Shown: positions 1 to 6,071, counted from the first letter of the stretch. The stretch is 6,193 bases of DNA from Sphingomonas sp. (GCA_013822915.1 PNLG01000162.1:1-6193), one strand, 5' to 3'. Translations and numbers: made by a program. Notes: generated from the sequence alone by a model not told the origin.

Positions 1-63
1 ACTATCGTCGGGACCGGTAAATTGCATGGCTAGAAGAAGGGCTAATACGCTGGTTACCAACAA
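1..63 (-). CDS. Possible 5' end of a secreted or membrane protein, cut by the window edge
   Basis: Only 21 codons are present, reading MLVTSVLALLLAMQFTGPDD and one further Ser from a TTG at 61-63. The run VTSVLALLLAM looks like the core of a signal peptide or membrane anchor. An AGGA on the minus strand (68-71) lies 4 nt before this TTG and 7 nt before a second TTG at 58-60, which would give a better-spaced start. An ATG at 25-27 in the same frame is another candidate but has no Shine-Dalgarno in front. The frame is closed upstream by a TAG at 64-66. It starts 21 nt after the tyrS stop in the same direction, so it could be the next gene of the operon. Function is unknown, and the call rests on very little sequence. 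Confidence 0.35.
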   Translation of the reverse strand, partial: MLVTSVLALLLAMQFTGPDDS

Positions 64-84
64 CTATTCCTGATCCATTTTGGT

Positions 85-1311
85 TTAATTGGTCAGCAAG
101 CCGTGCTGCTTTTTGCCCGCAGAAATACGCACTTCCGTATCGCCAACCGCCACAACCGTCGCTTCATCGTCGAATTTCACGCCATCGATGCGCGCGCCGC
201 CGCCCTTGATCAGCCGCCGCGCCTCGCCCTTTGACGCCGCAAAGCCGAGTGCAACAAGTGCATCGACCAGCGTGATGATGCCGCCTGACACCGCATGGAC
301 GGGCAGGGCGCCACCCGCGTCCCCTTCCTCGAACAGGCGGCGCGCGGTGTCGGCGGCGGTCTGCGCGGCGGCGGCACCGCGGCACAGCGCGGTTGCTTCA
401 TTGGCGAGCACGATCTTGGCAGCATTGATTTCCGCACCCGCCAGTGCCTCCAGCCGCGCAATCTCGTCAATCGGCACATCCGTGAACAGCCGCAGGAAAC
501 GCCCGACATCGCGGTCATCGACGTTGCGCCAGAATTGCCAATAATCATAATCGGGCAATTGCGCCGCGTTCAGCCACACCGCGCCCGACACCGATTTCCC
601 CATTTTCGAGCCATCGGCCTTGGTAATCAGCGGCGCTGTGACGCCGTAAAGCTCGGTGCCGTCGATGCGCCGCGCCAGTTCAATGCCATTGACGATATTG
701 CCCCATTGGTCCGATCCGCCCATTTGCAACCGGCAACCATAGTCGCGCGAAAGCTTCAGGAAATCATAGGCTTGCAGAATCATGTAATTGAATTCGAGGA
801 AGGTCAGCGGCTGTTCGCGGTCGAGCCGCAGCTTTACGGAATCGAACGTCAGCATCCGGTTGATCGTGAAATGCCGCCCGACATCGCGCAGCAAGTCGAT
901 ATAGCCGAGCTGGCTCAACCAATCGTCATTGTTGATCATCACCGCGTCAGTCGGGCCGTCGCCAAATGTCAGGAACCGTTCGAACACCGCGCGGATCGAC
1001 GCTATATTGGCGGCGATTGCGGCATCGTCGAGCAGCTTGCGCCCCTCATCCTTGCCCGATGGATCACCGACCTTGGTGGTGCCGCCGCCCATAATCACGA
1101 TCGGCTTGTGCCCGGCCTGTTGCAACCGGCGCAGCAGCATGATGAGCATCAAATTGCCGACATGGAGCGAGGGCGCGGTCGCATCGAACCCGCCATAGCC
1201 GGGCACAATCTGCCGCGCTGCGAGCGCATCGAGCCCGGCGGCGTCGGTCAGTTGGTGGAGATAGCCGCGCACGTCGAGCAGGCGGAGCAGATCGGAGGAA
1301 TATTGGCTCAT
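85..1311 (-). CDS. tyrS: Tyrosyl-tRNA synthetase (TyrRS)
   Basis: This cytoplasmic class I aminoacyl-tRNA synthetase joins tyrosine to tRNA-Tyr through a tyrosyl-adenylate. At 408 residues it has the normal bacterial length. The Rossmann catalytic domain carries the HIGH-type signature as HVGN (residues 50-53, after FDATAPSL), a tyrosine/adenylate-pocket segment QMGGSDQWGN (196-205), YMILQAYDF (176-184), and the KMSKS-type loop as KMGKS (236-240). The C-terminal S4-like RNA-binding domain spans about 344-408, with KGEARRLIKGGGARIDG. The ATG at 1309-1311 is preceded by a weak G-rich ribosome site (GGCGGGG). It follows the LysM/M23 gene by 21 nt, so it is probably cotranscribed. The second synthetase in the run, serS, lies two genes upstream. 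The identification is secure; the variant signatures are within the range of the family. Confidence 0.97.
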   Translation of the reverse strand: MSQYSSDLLRLLDVRGYLHQLTDAAGLDALAARQIVPGYGGFDATAPSLHVGNLMLIMLLRRLQQAGHKPIVIMGGGTTKVGDPSGKDEGRKLLDDAAIAANIASIRAVFERFLTFGDGPTDAVMINNDDWLSQLGYIDLLRDVGRHFTINRMLTFDSVKLRLDREQPLTFLEFNYMILQAYDFLKLSRDYGCRLQMGGSDQWGNIVNGIELARRIDGTELYGVTAPLITKADGSKMGKSVSGAVWLNAAQLPDYDYWQFWRNVDDRDVGRFLRLFTDVPIDEIARLEALAGAEINAAKIVLANEATALCRGAAAAQTAADTARRLFEEGDAGGALPVHAVSGGIITLVDALVALGFAASKGEARRLIKGGGARIDGVKFDDEATVVAVGDTEVRISAGKKQHGLLTN

Positions 1312-1332
1312 CCGCCCCGCCTAGCGGAAAGC

Positions 1333-2391
1333 TCAGCGTTTGGGCAACTGGCTCAACGGATCAACCGGGGTGCGGCCCTGGCGCAGCTCAAAATGCAATT
1401 GCGGGCGATCCGCCGTGCCGGTGTTGCCCGACAGTGCAATCGTTTGCCCCCGCTTTACCGATTGGCCGCGCTGCACCAGCAACTGGCTGTTATGTCCGTA
1501 AAACGTGACCCAGCCATCGCCATGCTTGAGCATTACGAGCCCGCCAAGCCCGGCCACCGTTTCGCCGGTATAGGCAACCACACCATCGGCGCTGGCAAGC
1601 ACGGGTGTGCCGGGGGGCGCGGCGATCTTGATGCCGTTATAGCGCTCGCTCTCGCTCACCTGGCCAAAGCGGCGGACCACAGTGCCGTTTAGCGGCCATG
1701 CAAAGGCACCGGTGCGGCGGAGCGGCGCAGCAAGCGCTGCATCGGGCGGGAGCACCCGGCCCGGCGATGCGCTGGGCGGGGTCGGGCGCGATGCCGTTTC
1801 GAGCGCAGGTTCGCTGCCGGTGACGAGGTCATCAAGCTCAAGCCGGAATGCCGCTGCACGTTCTGCCGCCGTTGGGGTGGCTTCGCTGGTGCGCGGGATG
1901 ATGATCCGCCGCCCGGCGCGTAGCACATAGGGTTCGACCAGATCGTTCGCGGTCACGATCTGCGCCCAGGGGACACCGTAAGCGCGCGCAATCGCAATCC
2001 CGGTCTCGCCCGGCCGCACGAGGTGATAGCGTCCGGCCGGGATGCGCAACCTTTGCCCCGCGTAAATCGTGTAGGGCGGGATGATGCCATTGGCGGCACC
2101 AATCGCCTCGGTTCCCGCACCCGTCGCATTGGCAACCGCGCGCAGCGTGTCGCCGGGCGCAACGACATATTCGCTTGCCGCTACCTCAATTGCATCCGCA
2201 ATCACGGGCCGTGCTTCCCATGCGGGCGGGGGAGGAGGCAGCGAGAGAGGGGGCAGCCGGGTATCGGCCTCGCTCGGGGGCGGCAGCTGCGGCCGTTCGG
2301 GATAGTCGCTGGCCCGCTCGATCGGTGGCGGCACACAACCCGCCGCCAATAGCGCAAGGGCCGTGATCGGTAACGCGCCAAGCCGGTTCAT
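1333..2391 (-). CDS. nlpD: NlpD-like lipoprotein: two LysM domains and a degenerate M23 (LytM) domain
   Basis: Likely an envelope lipoprotein that binds peptidoglycan and activates an N-acetylmuramoyl-L-alanine amidase during division. The 352-residue protein begins with a lipoprotein signal and lipobox LAAGC (Cys19). A proline-rich linker (about 21-57) follows, then LysM 1 (about 75-117) and LysM 2 (about 122-166), a variable linker, and an M23 domain (about 229-346, FAWPLNGTVVRRFG to DPLSQLP). In active M23 enzymes the zinc is held by HxxxD and HxH. Here the HxxxD site reads YNGIK, so His becomes Tyr251 and Asp becomes Lys255. The HLH site reads QLH, so the first His becomes Gln331. Only His333, and His300 of the YGH motif, remain. 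Loss of ligands is known in NlpD and EnvC, which activate amidases and do not cut peptidoglycan themselves. It starts 9 nt after surE, as in the surE-(pcm)-nlpD neighbourhood of many proteobacteria. The domain call is secure; the nlpD symbol and activator role are inferred. Confidence 0.88.
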   Translation of the reverse strand: MNRLGALPITALALLAAGCVPPPIERASDYPERPQLPPPSEADTRLPPLSLPPPPPAWEARPVIADAIEVAASEYVVAPGDTLRAVANATGAGTEAIGAANGIIPPYTIYAGQRLRIPAGRYHLVRPGETGIAIARAYGVPWAQIVTANDLVEPYVLRAGRRIIIPRTSEATPTAAERAAAFRLELDDLVTGSEPALETASRPTPPSASPGRVLPPDAALAAPLRRTGAFAWPLNGTVVRRFGQVSESERYNGIKIAAPPGTPVLASADGVVAYTGETVAGLGGLVMLKHGDGWVTFYGHNSQLLVQRGQSVKRGQTIALSGNTGTADRPQLHFELRQGRTPVDPLSQLPKR

Positions 2392-2400
2392 CGCCGTAGC

Positions 2401-3171
2401 TTACTCCGCCCGATAGGCCGACGCCAGCATCGCCAGCGACTCATGGTGCGTCAGGTCGAGGTGAAGCGGCGTGACCGCGATATAGCCGTCCGCCACTGCC
2501 TCGACATCGGTCGAATGCGCGGGCGTTTCGATCGACGGCCCCAGGGCAAACCAGTGATAGTCATAGCCGCGCGGATCGCGGTTCGTCACAATCTGTAACC
2601 GACCGTAATCGCGCAACCCCTGTGCCACGACGCGGGTGCCGAGCACCTGGTCAGCGGCAAGGGCCGGGAAATTGATGTTGACGAGCGTGCGTGGCGCAAG
2701 CGGTGCCTCGATCAGCGGCGCGAGCACCCTTGCCCCCCAATGCCGTGCGGCATCGAACGGCACGACATCGCCCATCCCCTCACGCACATAGGCTTGGCTG
2801 AGCGCGATCGAGCGCACCCCCGCCAGCGCCCCCTCCATCGCCGCTGACACCGTGCCCGAATAGGTGACATCTTCCGCCAGATTGGCACCGCGATTGACAC
2901 CCGACAGGATCAGATCGGGCTTGGCATCGGCCATGATCTTCGCCAGCGCCATCATGACTGCATCGGTCGGCGTGCCCGCCACGGCAAAGCGCCGCTCGCC
3001 ATGTTGCCGCACACGAAGTGGCCGGGTGAGGGTGAGCGAATGGCCCGCGCCCGATTGCTCATCGGCGGGCGCGACGATCCACACATCGTCCGACAGCGTT
3101 GCCGCTATGTCCTCCAAAACCTTGAGGCCGGGGGCATGATAGCCATCGTCATTGGTGAGGAGAATGCGCAT
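2401..3171 (-). CDS. surE: SurE, 5'/3'-nucleotidase (survival protein)
   Basis: SurE is a metal-dependent nucleoside-monophosphate phosphatase (5'/3'-nucleotidase, often with exopolyphosphatase activity) linked to stationary-phase and stress survival. The 256-residue product opens with MRILLTNDDGYHAPGL. The metal ligands expected for the family are visible: Asp8 and Asp9 of NDDG, Ser40 in APADEQSGAGHS, and Asn93 in SGVNRGAN (90-97). The YSGTVSAAMEG segment (104-114) and VNINFP (164-169) are also typical. The frame stays open upstream to 3438, but that extension overlaps serS and has no SurE character, so the ATG at 3169-3171 is the start. A GGAGG at 3182-3186 supports this. The ATG overlaps the serS stop by one base (TAATG), suggesting translational coupling. 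The NlpD-like gene follows 9 nt after the stop. Confidence 0.97.
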   Translation of the reverse strand: MRILLTNDDGYHAPGLKVLEDIAATLSDDVWIVAPADEQSGAGHSLTLTRPLRVRQHGERRFAVAGTPTDAVMMALAKIMADAKPDLILSGVNRGANLAEDVTYSGTVSAAMEGALAGVRSIALSQAYVREGMGDVVPFDAARHWGARVLAPLIEAPLAPRTLVNINFPALAADQVLGTRVVAQGLRDYGRLQIVTNRDPRGYDYHWFALGPSIETPAHSTDVEAVADGYIAVTPLHLDLTHHESLAMLASAYRAE

Positions 3172-4607
3172 TATCGCTGAACCTCCAGCCGGGTAACGCC
3201 GCCCATATAGGGCAGCAGCGCGTCGGGCACGCTCACGCTGCCGTCCGCATTCTGGTAATTCTCGATCACCGCCACCAAGGTGCGACCGATGGCGAGACCG
3301 GAGCCGTTGAGCGTGTGGACAAATTCGGTGCGCTTCTCTGATGCGATCCGATAGCGCGTGTTCATCCGCCGTGCCTGAAAATCGCCCGTGTTCGAGCAGG
3401 AGGAAATCTCGCGGTAAGCGCCCTGGCCGGGCAGCCAAACTTCGAGATCATAGGTCTTGCGCGCGCCGAACCCCATGTCGCCAGTGCAGAGCAGCAGCTT
3501 GCGATAGGGCAGGTTGAGCCGTTCCAGGATCGCCTCCGCCGCGCGGGTCATGCGCCGATGCTCGGCTTCCGACTCCTCAGGGCGTACTATGCTCACGAGC
3601 TCGCATTTTTCGAACTGATGCTGGCGGATGAAGCCGCGTGTGTCGCGCCCCGCCGCCCCCGCTTCGGAGCGGAAGCACAGTGTCAGCGCGGTCAGGCGGA
3701 TGGGGAGGGCGTCCTCGTCGAGCAGATCGCCCATGACGCTGGCGGTTAGGGAGACTTCGCTGGTGGGGATCAGCCAGCGGCGGGAGTGGTTCGTTCCTTT
3801 TGCATTAGCCGTCAGTATCTGGCTGATCGTTTCCCGCTTAGCGCGCTCCTGGGCCTCTTGTGGCAGTGCGGAGTAGTCAGCGCCGAGATCGGCCATCGCT
3901 TCGTCGACCTGCTCGCTTAGCCAGTCACGACTCATTGTTAGGCTGGTCTTAAAACTATCCTCTGCGAATTTCGGCAGCTTGTCAGTGCCATACATCGCCT
4001 CATCGCGGACCAGCACCGGCGGATTGCATTCGATATAGCCGTGTTCGCGCGTCTGGACATCGAGCATGAACTGGCCGAGCGCACGGTGGAGCCGGGCCAT
4101 GTCGCCACGCAGGAACGTGAAGCGGGCGCCCGACAGCCGCGCGCCCGTCTCGAAATCCATGCCGAGCGCGGGGGCGAGGTCGGCATGTTCGCTCGGGCTG
4201 AAGTCGAAGTCGCGCGGCGTGCCCCATGTTGCCTCAACGCGGTTTTCCGCTTCGTCCGCACCGTCCGGCACGTCATCGCCGGGCAGGTTGGGGATGATGT
4301 CGAGCGCGGCCTTTAGCTGGGCGGCGACGTCCTTCTCCTCCGCCTCGAGCGCCGGCAGCCGGTCTTTGAGCGCGGCAACTTCCGCCTTCAGCGCATCGGC
4401 GGCGTCCTTATCGCCCTTGGCCATCGCGGCACCGATCAGCTTGGAGGCGTCATTGCGTCGCGCTTGCGCCGCTTGCATCCCGGTGGCGAGCGCACGACGG
4501 CGCTCATCGAGGTGCAGGAGCGCGTCGGCGTGCGGCCCCAGCCCCCGGCGCGCGAGCTGCGCGTCGAAAGCGGCCGGATTATCGCGGATCAGGCGGATGT
4601 CATGCAT
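3171..4607 (-). CDS. serS: Seryl-tRNA synthetase (SerRS) with an internal insertion
   Basis: This cytoplasmic class II synthetase charges tRNA-Ser (and tRNA-Sec where present) with serine. The N-terminal domain (about 1-105) holds the long coiled-coil arm, rich in Ala, Lys and Glu, that binds the tRNA long variable arm. The catalytic core shows motif 1 (about 175-200, ending ECNPPVLV), the serine-binding loop as TSE (282-284; TAE is usual), motif 2 with FRSE (312-315) and GRDTRGFIRQHQFEK (320-334), and motif 3 NGSGLAIGRTLVAVIEN (434-450, Arg442). At 478 residues it is about 48 longer than the 430-residue E. coli enzyme. The excess lies at about 221-276, between LPKFAEDSF and WLIPTSEV. The ATG at 4605-4607 gives the standard MHDIRLIRDNP beginning and follows a G-rich stretch. 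It leads the serS-surE-nlpD-tyrS run. All catalytic motifs are intact, so it is probably functional. Confidence 0.97.
   Translation of the reverse strand: MHDIRLIRDNPAAFDAQLARRGLGPHADALLHLDERRRALATGMQAAQARRNDASKLIGAAMAKGDKDAADALKAEVAALKDRLPALEAEEKDVAAQLKAALDIIPNLPGDDVPDGADEAENRVEATWGTPRDFDFSPSEHADLAPALGMDFETGARLSGARFTFLRGDMARLHRALGQFMLDVQTREHGYIECNPPVLVRDEAMYGTDKLPKFAEDSFKTSLTMSRDWLSEQVDEAMADLGADYSALPQEAQERAKRETISQILTANAKGTNHSRRWLIPTSEVSLTASVMGDLLDEDALPIRLTALTLCFRSEAGAAGRDTRGFIRQHQFEKCELVSIVRPEESEAEHRRMTRAAEAILERLNLPYRKLLLCTGDMGFGARKTYDLEVWLPGQGAYREISSCSNTGDFQARRMNTRYRIASEKRTEFVHTLNGSGLAIGRTLVAVIENYQNADGSVSVPDALLPYMGGVTRLEVQR
3182..3186 (-). promoter_or_regulatory. Ribosome binding site of surE inside the end of serS
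   Basis: On the minus strand the bases read GGAGG, a perfect Shine-Dalgarno core, 10 nt before the surE ATG. It is formed by the Leu-Glu-Val codons near the end of serS. It fixes the surE start at 3171 over the longer open frame, and fits reinitiation by ribosomes finishing serS. Confidence 0.75.
3780..3947 (-). other. Insertion within the SerRS catalytic domain
   Basis: This in-frame segment encodes about residues 221-276 of SerRS. E. coli SerRS has about 13 residues between the equivalents of SF and WLIPT; here there are 57. The segment looks helical and charged (SRDWLSEQVDEAMADLG, then PQEAQERAKRETISQIL) and ends in a basic, polar KGTNHSRR. Bases 3781-3960 are about 57% GC by hand count, against about 73% in 4081-4200. 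Its codons include CTA twice, ATA, ACA, GGA, AGT, CCA and CAA, which are uncommon in such GC-rich genes. It falls between motifs 1 and 2, just before the serine-binding loop. The boundaries are approximate and rest on remembered family sequences. Confidence 0.7.
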
Positions 4608-4616
4608 GGCCCCCGC

Positions 4617-4645
4617 GCTATGGCGAGCGGCTGCGCGTCACGCAA
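4617..4645 (-). promoter_or_regulatory. Possible promoter directly before serS
   Basis: On the minus strand TTGCGT (4640-4645) and CATAGC (4617-4622) are separated by 17 nt, the same layout as the stronger plus-strand promoter at 6145-6173. It lies in the 40-nt gap after the Ser/Gly-rich gene. A start about 7 nt past the -10 would be near 4610, leaving almost no leader before the ATG at 4607, so the transcript would be close to leaderless. Both hexamers are imperfect, and this is a weak call. Confidence 0.3.
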
Positions 4646-4647
4646 GC

Positions 4648-5829
4648 TTAGTCGGCGGCTAGCGTGCTCTCAGCAACCGGATCGGCGGACCGCTTGGCAA
4701 AACGCTTGCGCGCCACCAGCGCCGCCGCCGCTGCCCCGAACAACAATACCATCGGCGGCCCGGGCACCGGCGTTGGGCCACCCGGATCGCCACCACCGCC
4801 GCTTGACGAAGCGCTGGAAGCCGACGAGGCCGATGAGGTCGACACGCCGCTGCTCGCCGACGTGGAACCCGACGCGCTGGTGCTGAAACCGACGCTGGAC
4901 GAGCCGAGCGATGATGACCCGCTGCTGCTGGCGCTGGACGCGCTGCTGGCGCTCGATGCGCTCGACGTCGAGCTGGAAACATCGCCCGACGAGGCCGACG
5001 ACACGTTGCCCGACGACGACGACCCCCCCGTTGAAGTCGACGACCCGCCGGTCGACGTCGAAGACCCGCCGGTTGACGAGGTGCTCGACACTTCGCCGCT
5101 CGACGAGGTGCTCGATACTTCACCCGATGAGGTGGATGAGGATGAGCCGCCGGTCGATGAGCCGCCCGTGGACGACGTGCTCGACACTTCGCCCGAGGAC
5201 GTGGACGAGGATGAGCCGCCCGAGCCGCCACTGCCGCCCGACGAGGTCGACGATGACGAACCGCCCGAGCCGCCGGTGCTCGACGTTGACGAAATGTTGA
5301 TGACGATGCCGCCCGATGTGCTGGTCGTGCCATCGCCCGGCGTGCCTGAGCTGGTGCTCGACGAGGTCGTGCCGCTGCTCGTGCTGCTCGCGCTCGACGT
5401 GCCGCCACCGTTCGATGAAATGACGACCCCGCTGCTGCCCCCACCGCCGCCGAAAAAGCCGCCGGCAAAAAAGCCACCAAAGCCGCCGCCAAAGCCGCCG
5501 CTGCCGCCGATGATGACCGGCGCGACACCGCCGCCGCCGCCCGACACCGGAAAATCACCGCTCGATGCGGCATAGGGCGGGGGGAGTGGAATGGGCTGGC
5601 TCGCGATCTGAACGGTGGCAGGCGGGCAGGTCGCCGTGGTGCGGGTCACGACACGGCGCACCCGGGTGGCCTGGCGCCGCACGCCGGTGGTGCGGACGAT
5701 CTTTTTGGTGTGCTTTACATAGGCTGCGCGCGGTTTGGTCGATTCGGTCACATGGACCGCGCCACCGCCGACTACCGCACCGCCGCACGCGCATGCACAA
5801 AGTTTCGCCAGGGCCATCCGCACAGACAT
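4648..5829 (-). CDS. Ser/Gly-rich low-complexity protein, probably exported, with a PEP-CTERM-like C-terminus
   Basis: I recognise no named family. The 393-residue product has four parts. First is a hydrophobic, Cys- and Gly-rich N-terminus (4-27, ALAKLCACACGGAVVGGGAV) that could be a signal peptide or anchor; it has three Cys but no clean lipobox. Second is a basic stretch (32-63) with many Lys and Arg. Third is a Gly/Phe-rich patch (97-131) and a long Ser/Thr/Gly tract (about 143-345). Fourth is a C-terminal unit of PVPGPP (354-359), a hydrophobic segment (360-372) and a basic cluster RKRFAKR (374-380), ending in a 13-residue tail. That last order of Pro motif, membrane helix and Arg/Lys cluster resembles PEP-CTERM sorting signals, but the motif is variant and the tail is unusual. 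The start ATG (5827-5829) has GAGAGAG upstream. It lies 40 nt before serS. A heavily modified surface or matrix protein is a guess. Confidence 0.75.
   Translation of the reverse strand: MSVRMALAKLCACACGGAVVGGGAVHVTESTKPRAAYVKHTKKIVRTTGVRRQATRVRRVVTRTTATCPPATVQIASQPIPLPPPYAASSGDFPVSGGGGGVAPVIIGGSGGFGGGFGGFFAGGFFGGGGGSSGVVISSNGGGTSSASSTSSGTTSSSTSSGTPGDGTTSTSGGIVINISSTSSTGGSGGSSSSTSSGGSGGSGGSSSSTSSGEVSSTSSTGGSSTGGSSSSTSSGEVSSTSSSGEVSSTSSTGGSSTSTGGSSTSTGGSSSSGNVSSASSGDVSSSTSSASSASSASSASSSGSSSLGSSSVGFSTSASGSTSASSGVSTSSASSASSASSSGGGGDPGGPTPVPGPPMVLLFGAAAAALVARKRFAKRSADPVAESTLAAD
4690..4773 (-). other. PEP-CTERM-like sorting/anchor segment
   Basis: Encodes residues 353-380 of the Ser/Gly-rich protein: PVPGPP, a short hydrophobic run rich in Ala and Leu, then RKRFAKR. 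Known PEP-CTERM signals share this order and are processed by exosortase in the inner membrane. The match is by layout, not by an exact PEP motif, so a plain C-terminal membrane anchor is the alternative. Confidence 0.5.
4795..5403 (-). repeat. Ser/Thr/Gly low-complexity coding tract
   Basis: Encodes about residues 143-345, almost wholly Ser with Thr, Gly, Ala and scattered Val, Glu or Asp. Three textures follow one another: a Thr/Gly-rich part (143-190), repeats with SSTSSGEVSSTSS and TGGSS units (about 191-275), and SSA triplets (about 289-302 and 331-342). The opposite strand of this tract is free of stops and gives a spurious Asp/Pro/Leu-rich frame. Confidence 0.85.
5062..5253 (-). repeat. 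Imperfect DNA repeats encoding SSTSSGEVSSTSS-type units
   Basis: The 17-mer GTGCTCGACACTTCGCC (plus strand) occurs at 5081-5097 and again exactly at 5177-5193. A two-mismatch copy lies at 5108-5124. GAGGATGAGCCGCC-type blocks lie between and beyond the copies. They encode GEVSSTSS and GGSSSSTSS units at residues about 193-256. Such near-identical repeats are prone to slippage or recombination, so repeat number may vary between strains. Confidence 0.8.
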
Positions 5830-5877
5830 TGCGTCACTCTCTCAATAACGTCCGATCAATGGGCCGACGGATCACCC

Positions 5878-5906
5878 CATAAACAGACATGCCGCTATTG
5901 GTCCAA
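5878..5906 (-). promoter_or_regulatory. Weak candidate promoter of the Ser/Gly-rich gene
   Basis: On the minus strand TTGGAC (5901-5906) and TTTATG (5878-5883) are 17 nt apart, giving a leader of roughly 45 nt before the ATG at 5829. Both hexamers match the consensus only in part. Other AT-rich pairs nearby could serve instead. Confidence 0.25.
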
Positions 5907-5992
5907 AGTGCAGAACAAAATGTTAAGTTCAACTGTGTTAACCATGTTTTCACTCTTTGCCGGAGCGATCTGGAATGAATCAAGCGGCGATG

Positions 5993-6010
5993 TTGTGTTA
6001 ATGTACACAA
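5993..6010. promoter_or_regulatory. Operator-like dyad TTGTGT-N6-ACACAA
   Basis: Perfect 6-bp inverted arms (5993-5998 and 6005-6010) are separated by TAATGT. The size and symmetry fit a site for a dimeric helix-turn-helix regulator in the middle of a divergent intergenic region. No regulator gene is in the window to pair with it, and an arm this short can occur by chance. Confidence 0.35.
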
Positions 6011-6055
6011 TTGGGACAGTTATTTTCAGATTCAGCCTGTGTTCAAAAAACCATG

Positions 6056-6071
6056 TTAACCATCCGGTTAA
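6056..6071. promoter_or_regulatory. Dyad TTAACC-N4-GGTTAA, CtrA-like half-sites
   Basis: Perfect 6-bp arms (6056-6061 and 6066-6071) flank ATCC. The arm TTAACC resembles the half-site of the alphaproteobacterial cell-cycle regulator CtrA (TTAA-N7-TTAA). The gap between the TTAA cores is 8, not 7, so it is off the standard spacing. TGTTAACCAT here (6054-6063) is repeated exactly at 5936-5945. Confidence 0.35.

Noticed and set aside
64..84. Terminator after tyrS
   Set aside because: No hairpin and no U-tract are visible in the 21-nt gap.
295..1692. 465-codon open frame on the plus strand opposite tyrS and the M23 gene
   Set aside because: It lies antisense to two well-identified genes, crosses their junction and has no recognisable domain. 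It is a GC-rich antisense artefact.
3172..3438. Upstream extension of the surE frame
   Set aside because: The extra 89 residues overlap serS and are Arg-rich antisense-type sequence. The SurE family begins at MRILLTNDDG, which has its own GGAGG.
5062..5253. CRISPR array in the repeated stretch
   Set aside because: The repeats are imperfect, in coding frame and without unique equal-length spacers. They encode Ser/Gly units.
4664..5575. 303-codon Asp/Pro/Leu-rich frame on the plus strand
   Set aside because: It is the complement of the Ser/Gly repeat tract. The minus-strand reading has a ribosome site, an N-terminal hydrophobic segment and a C-terminal sorting-like unit, whereas this one has none of these.
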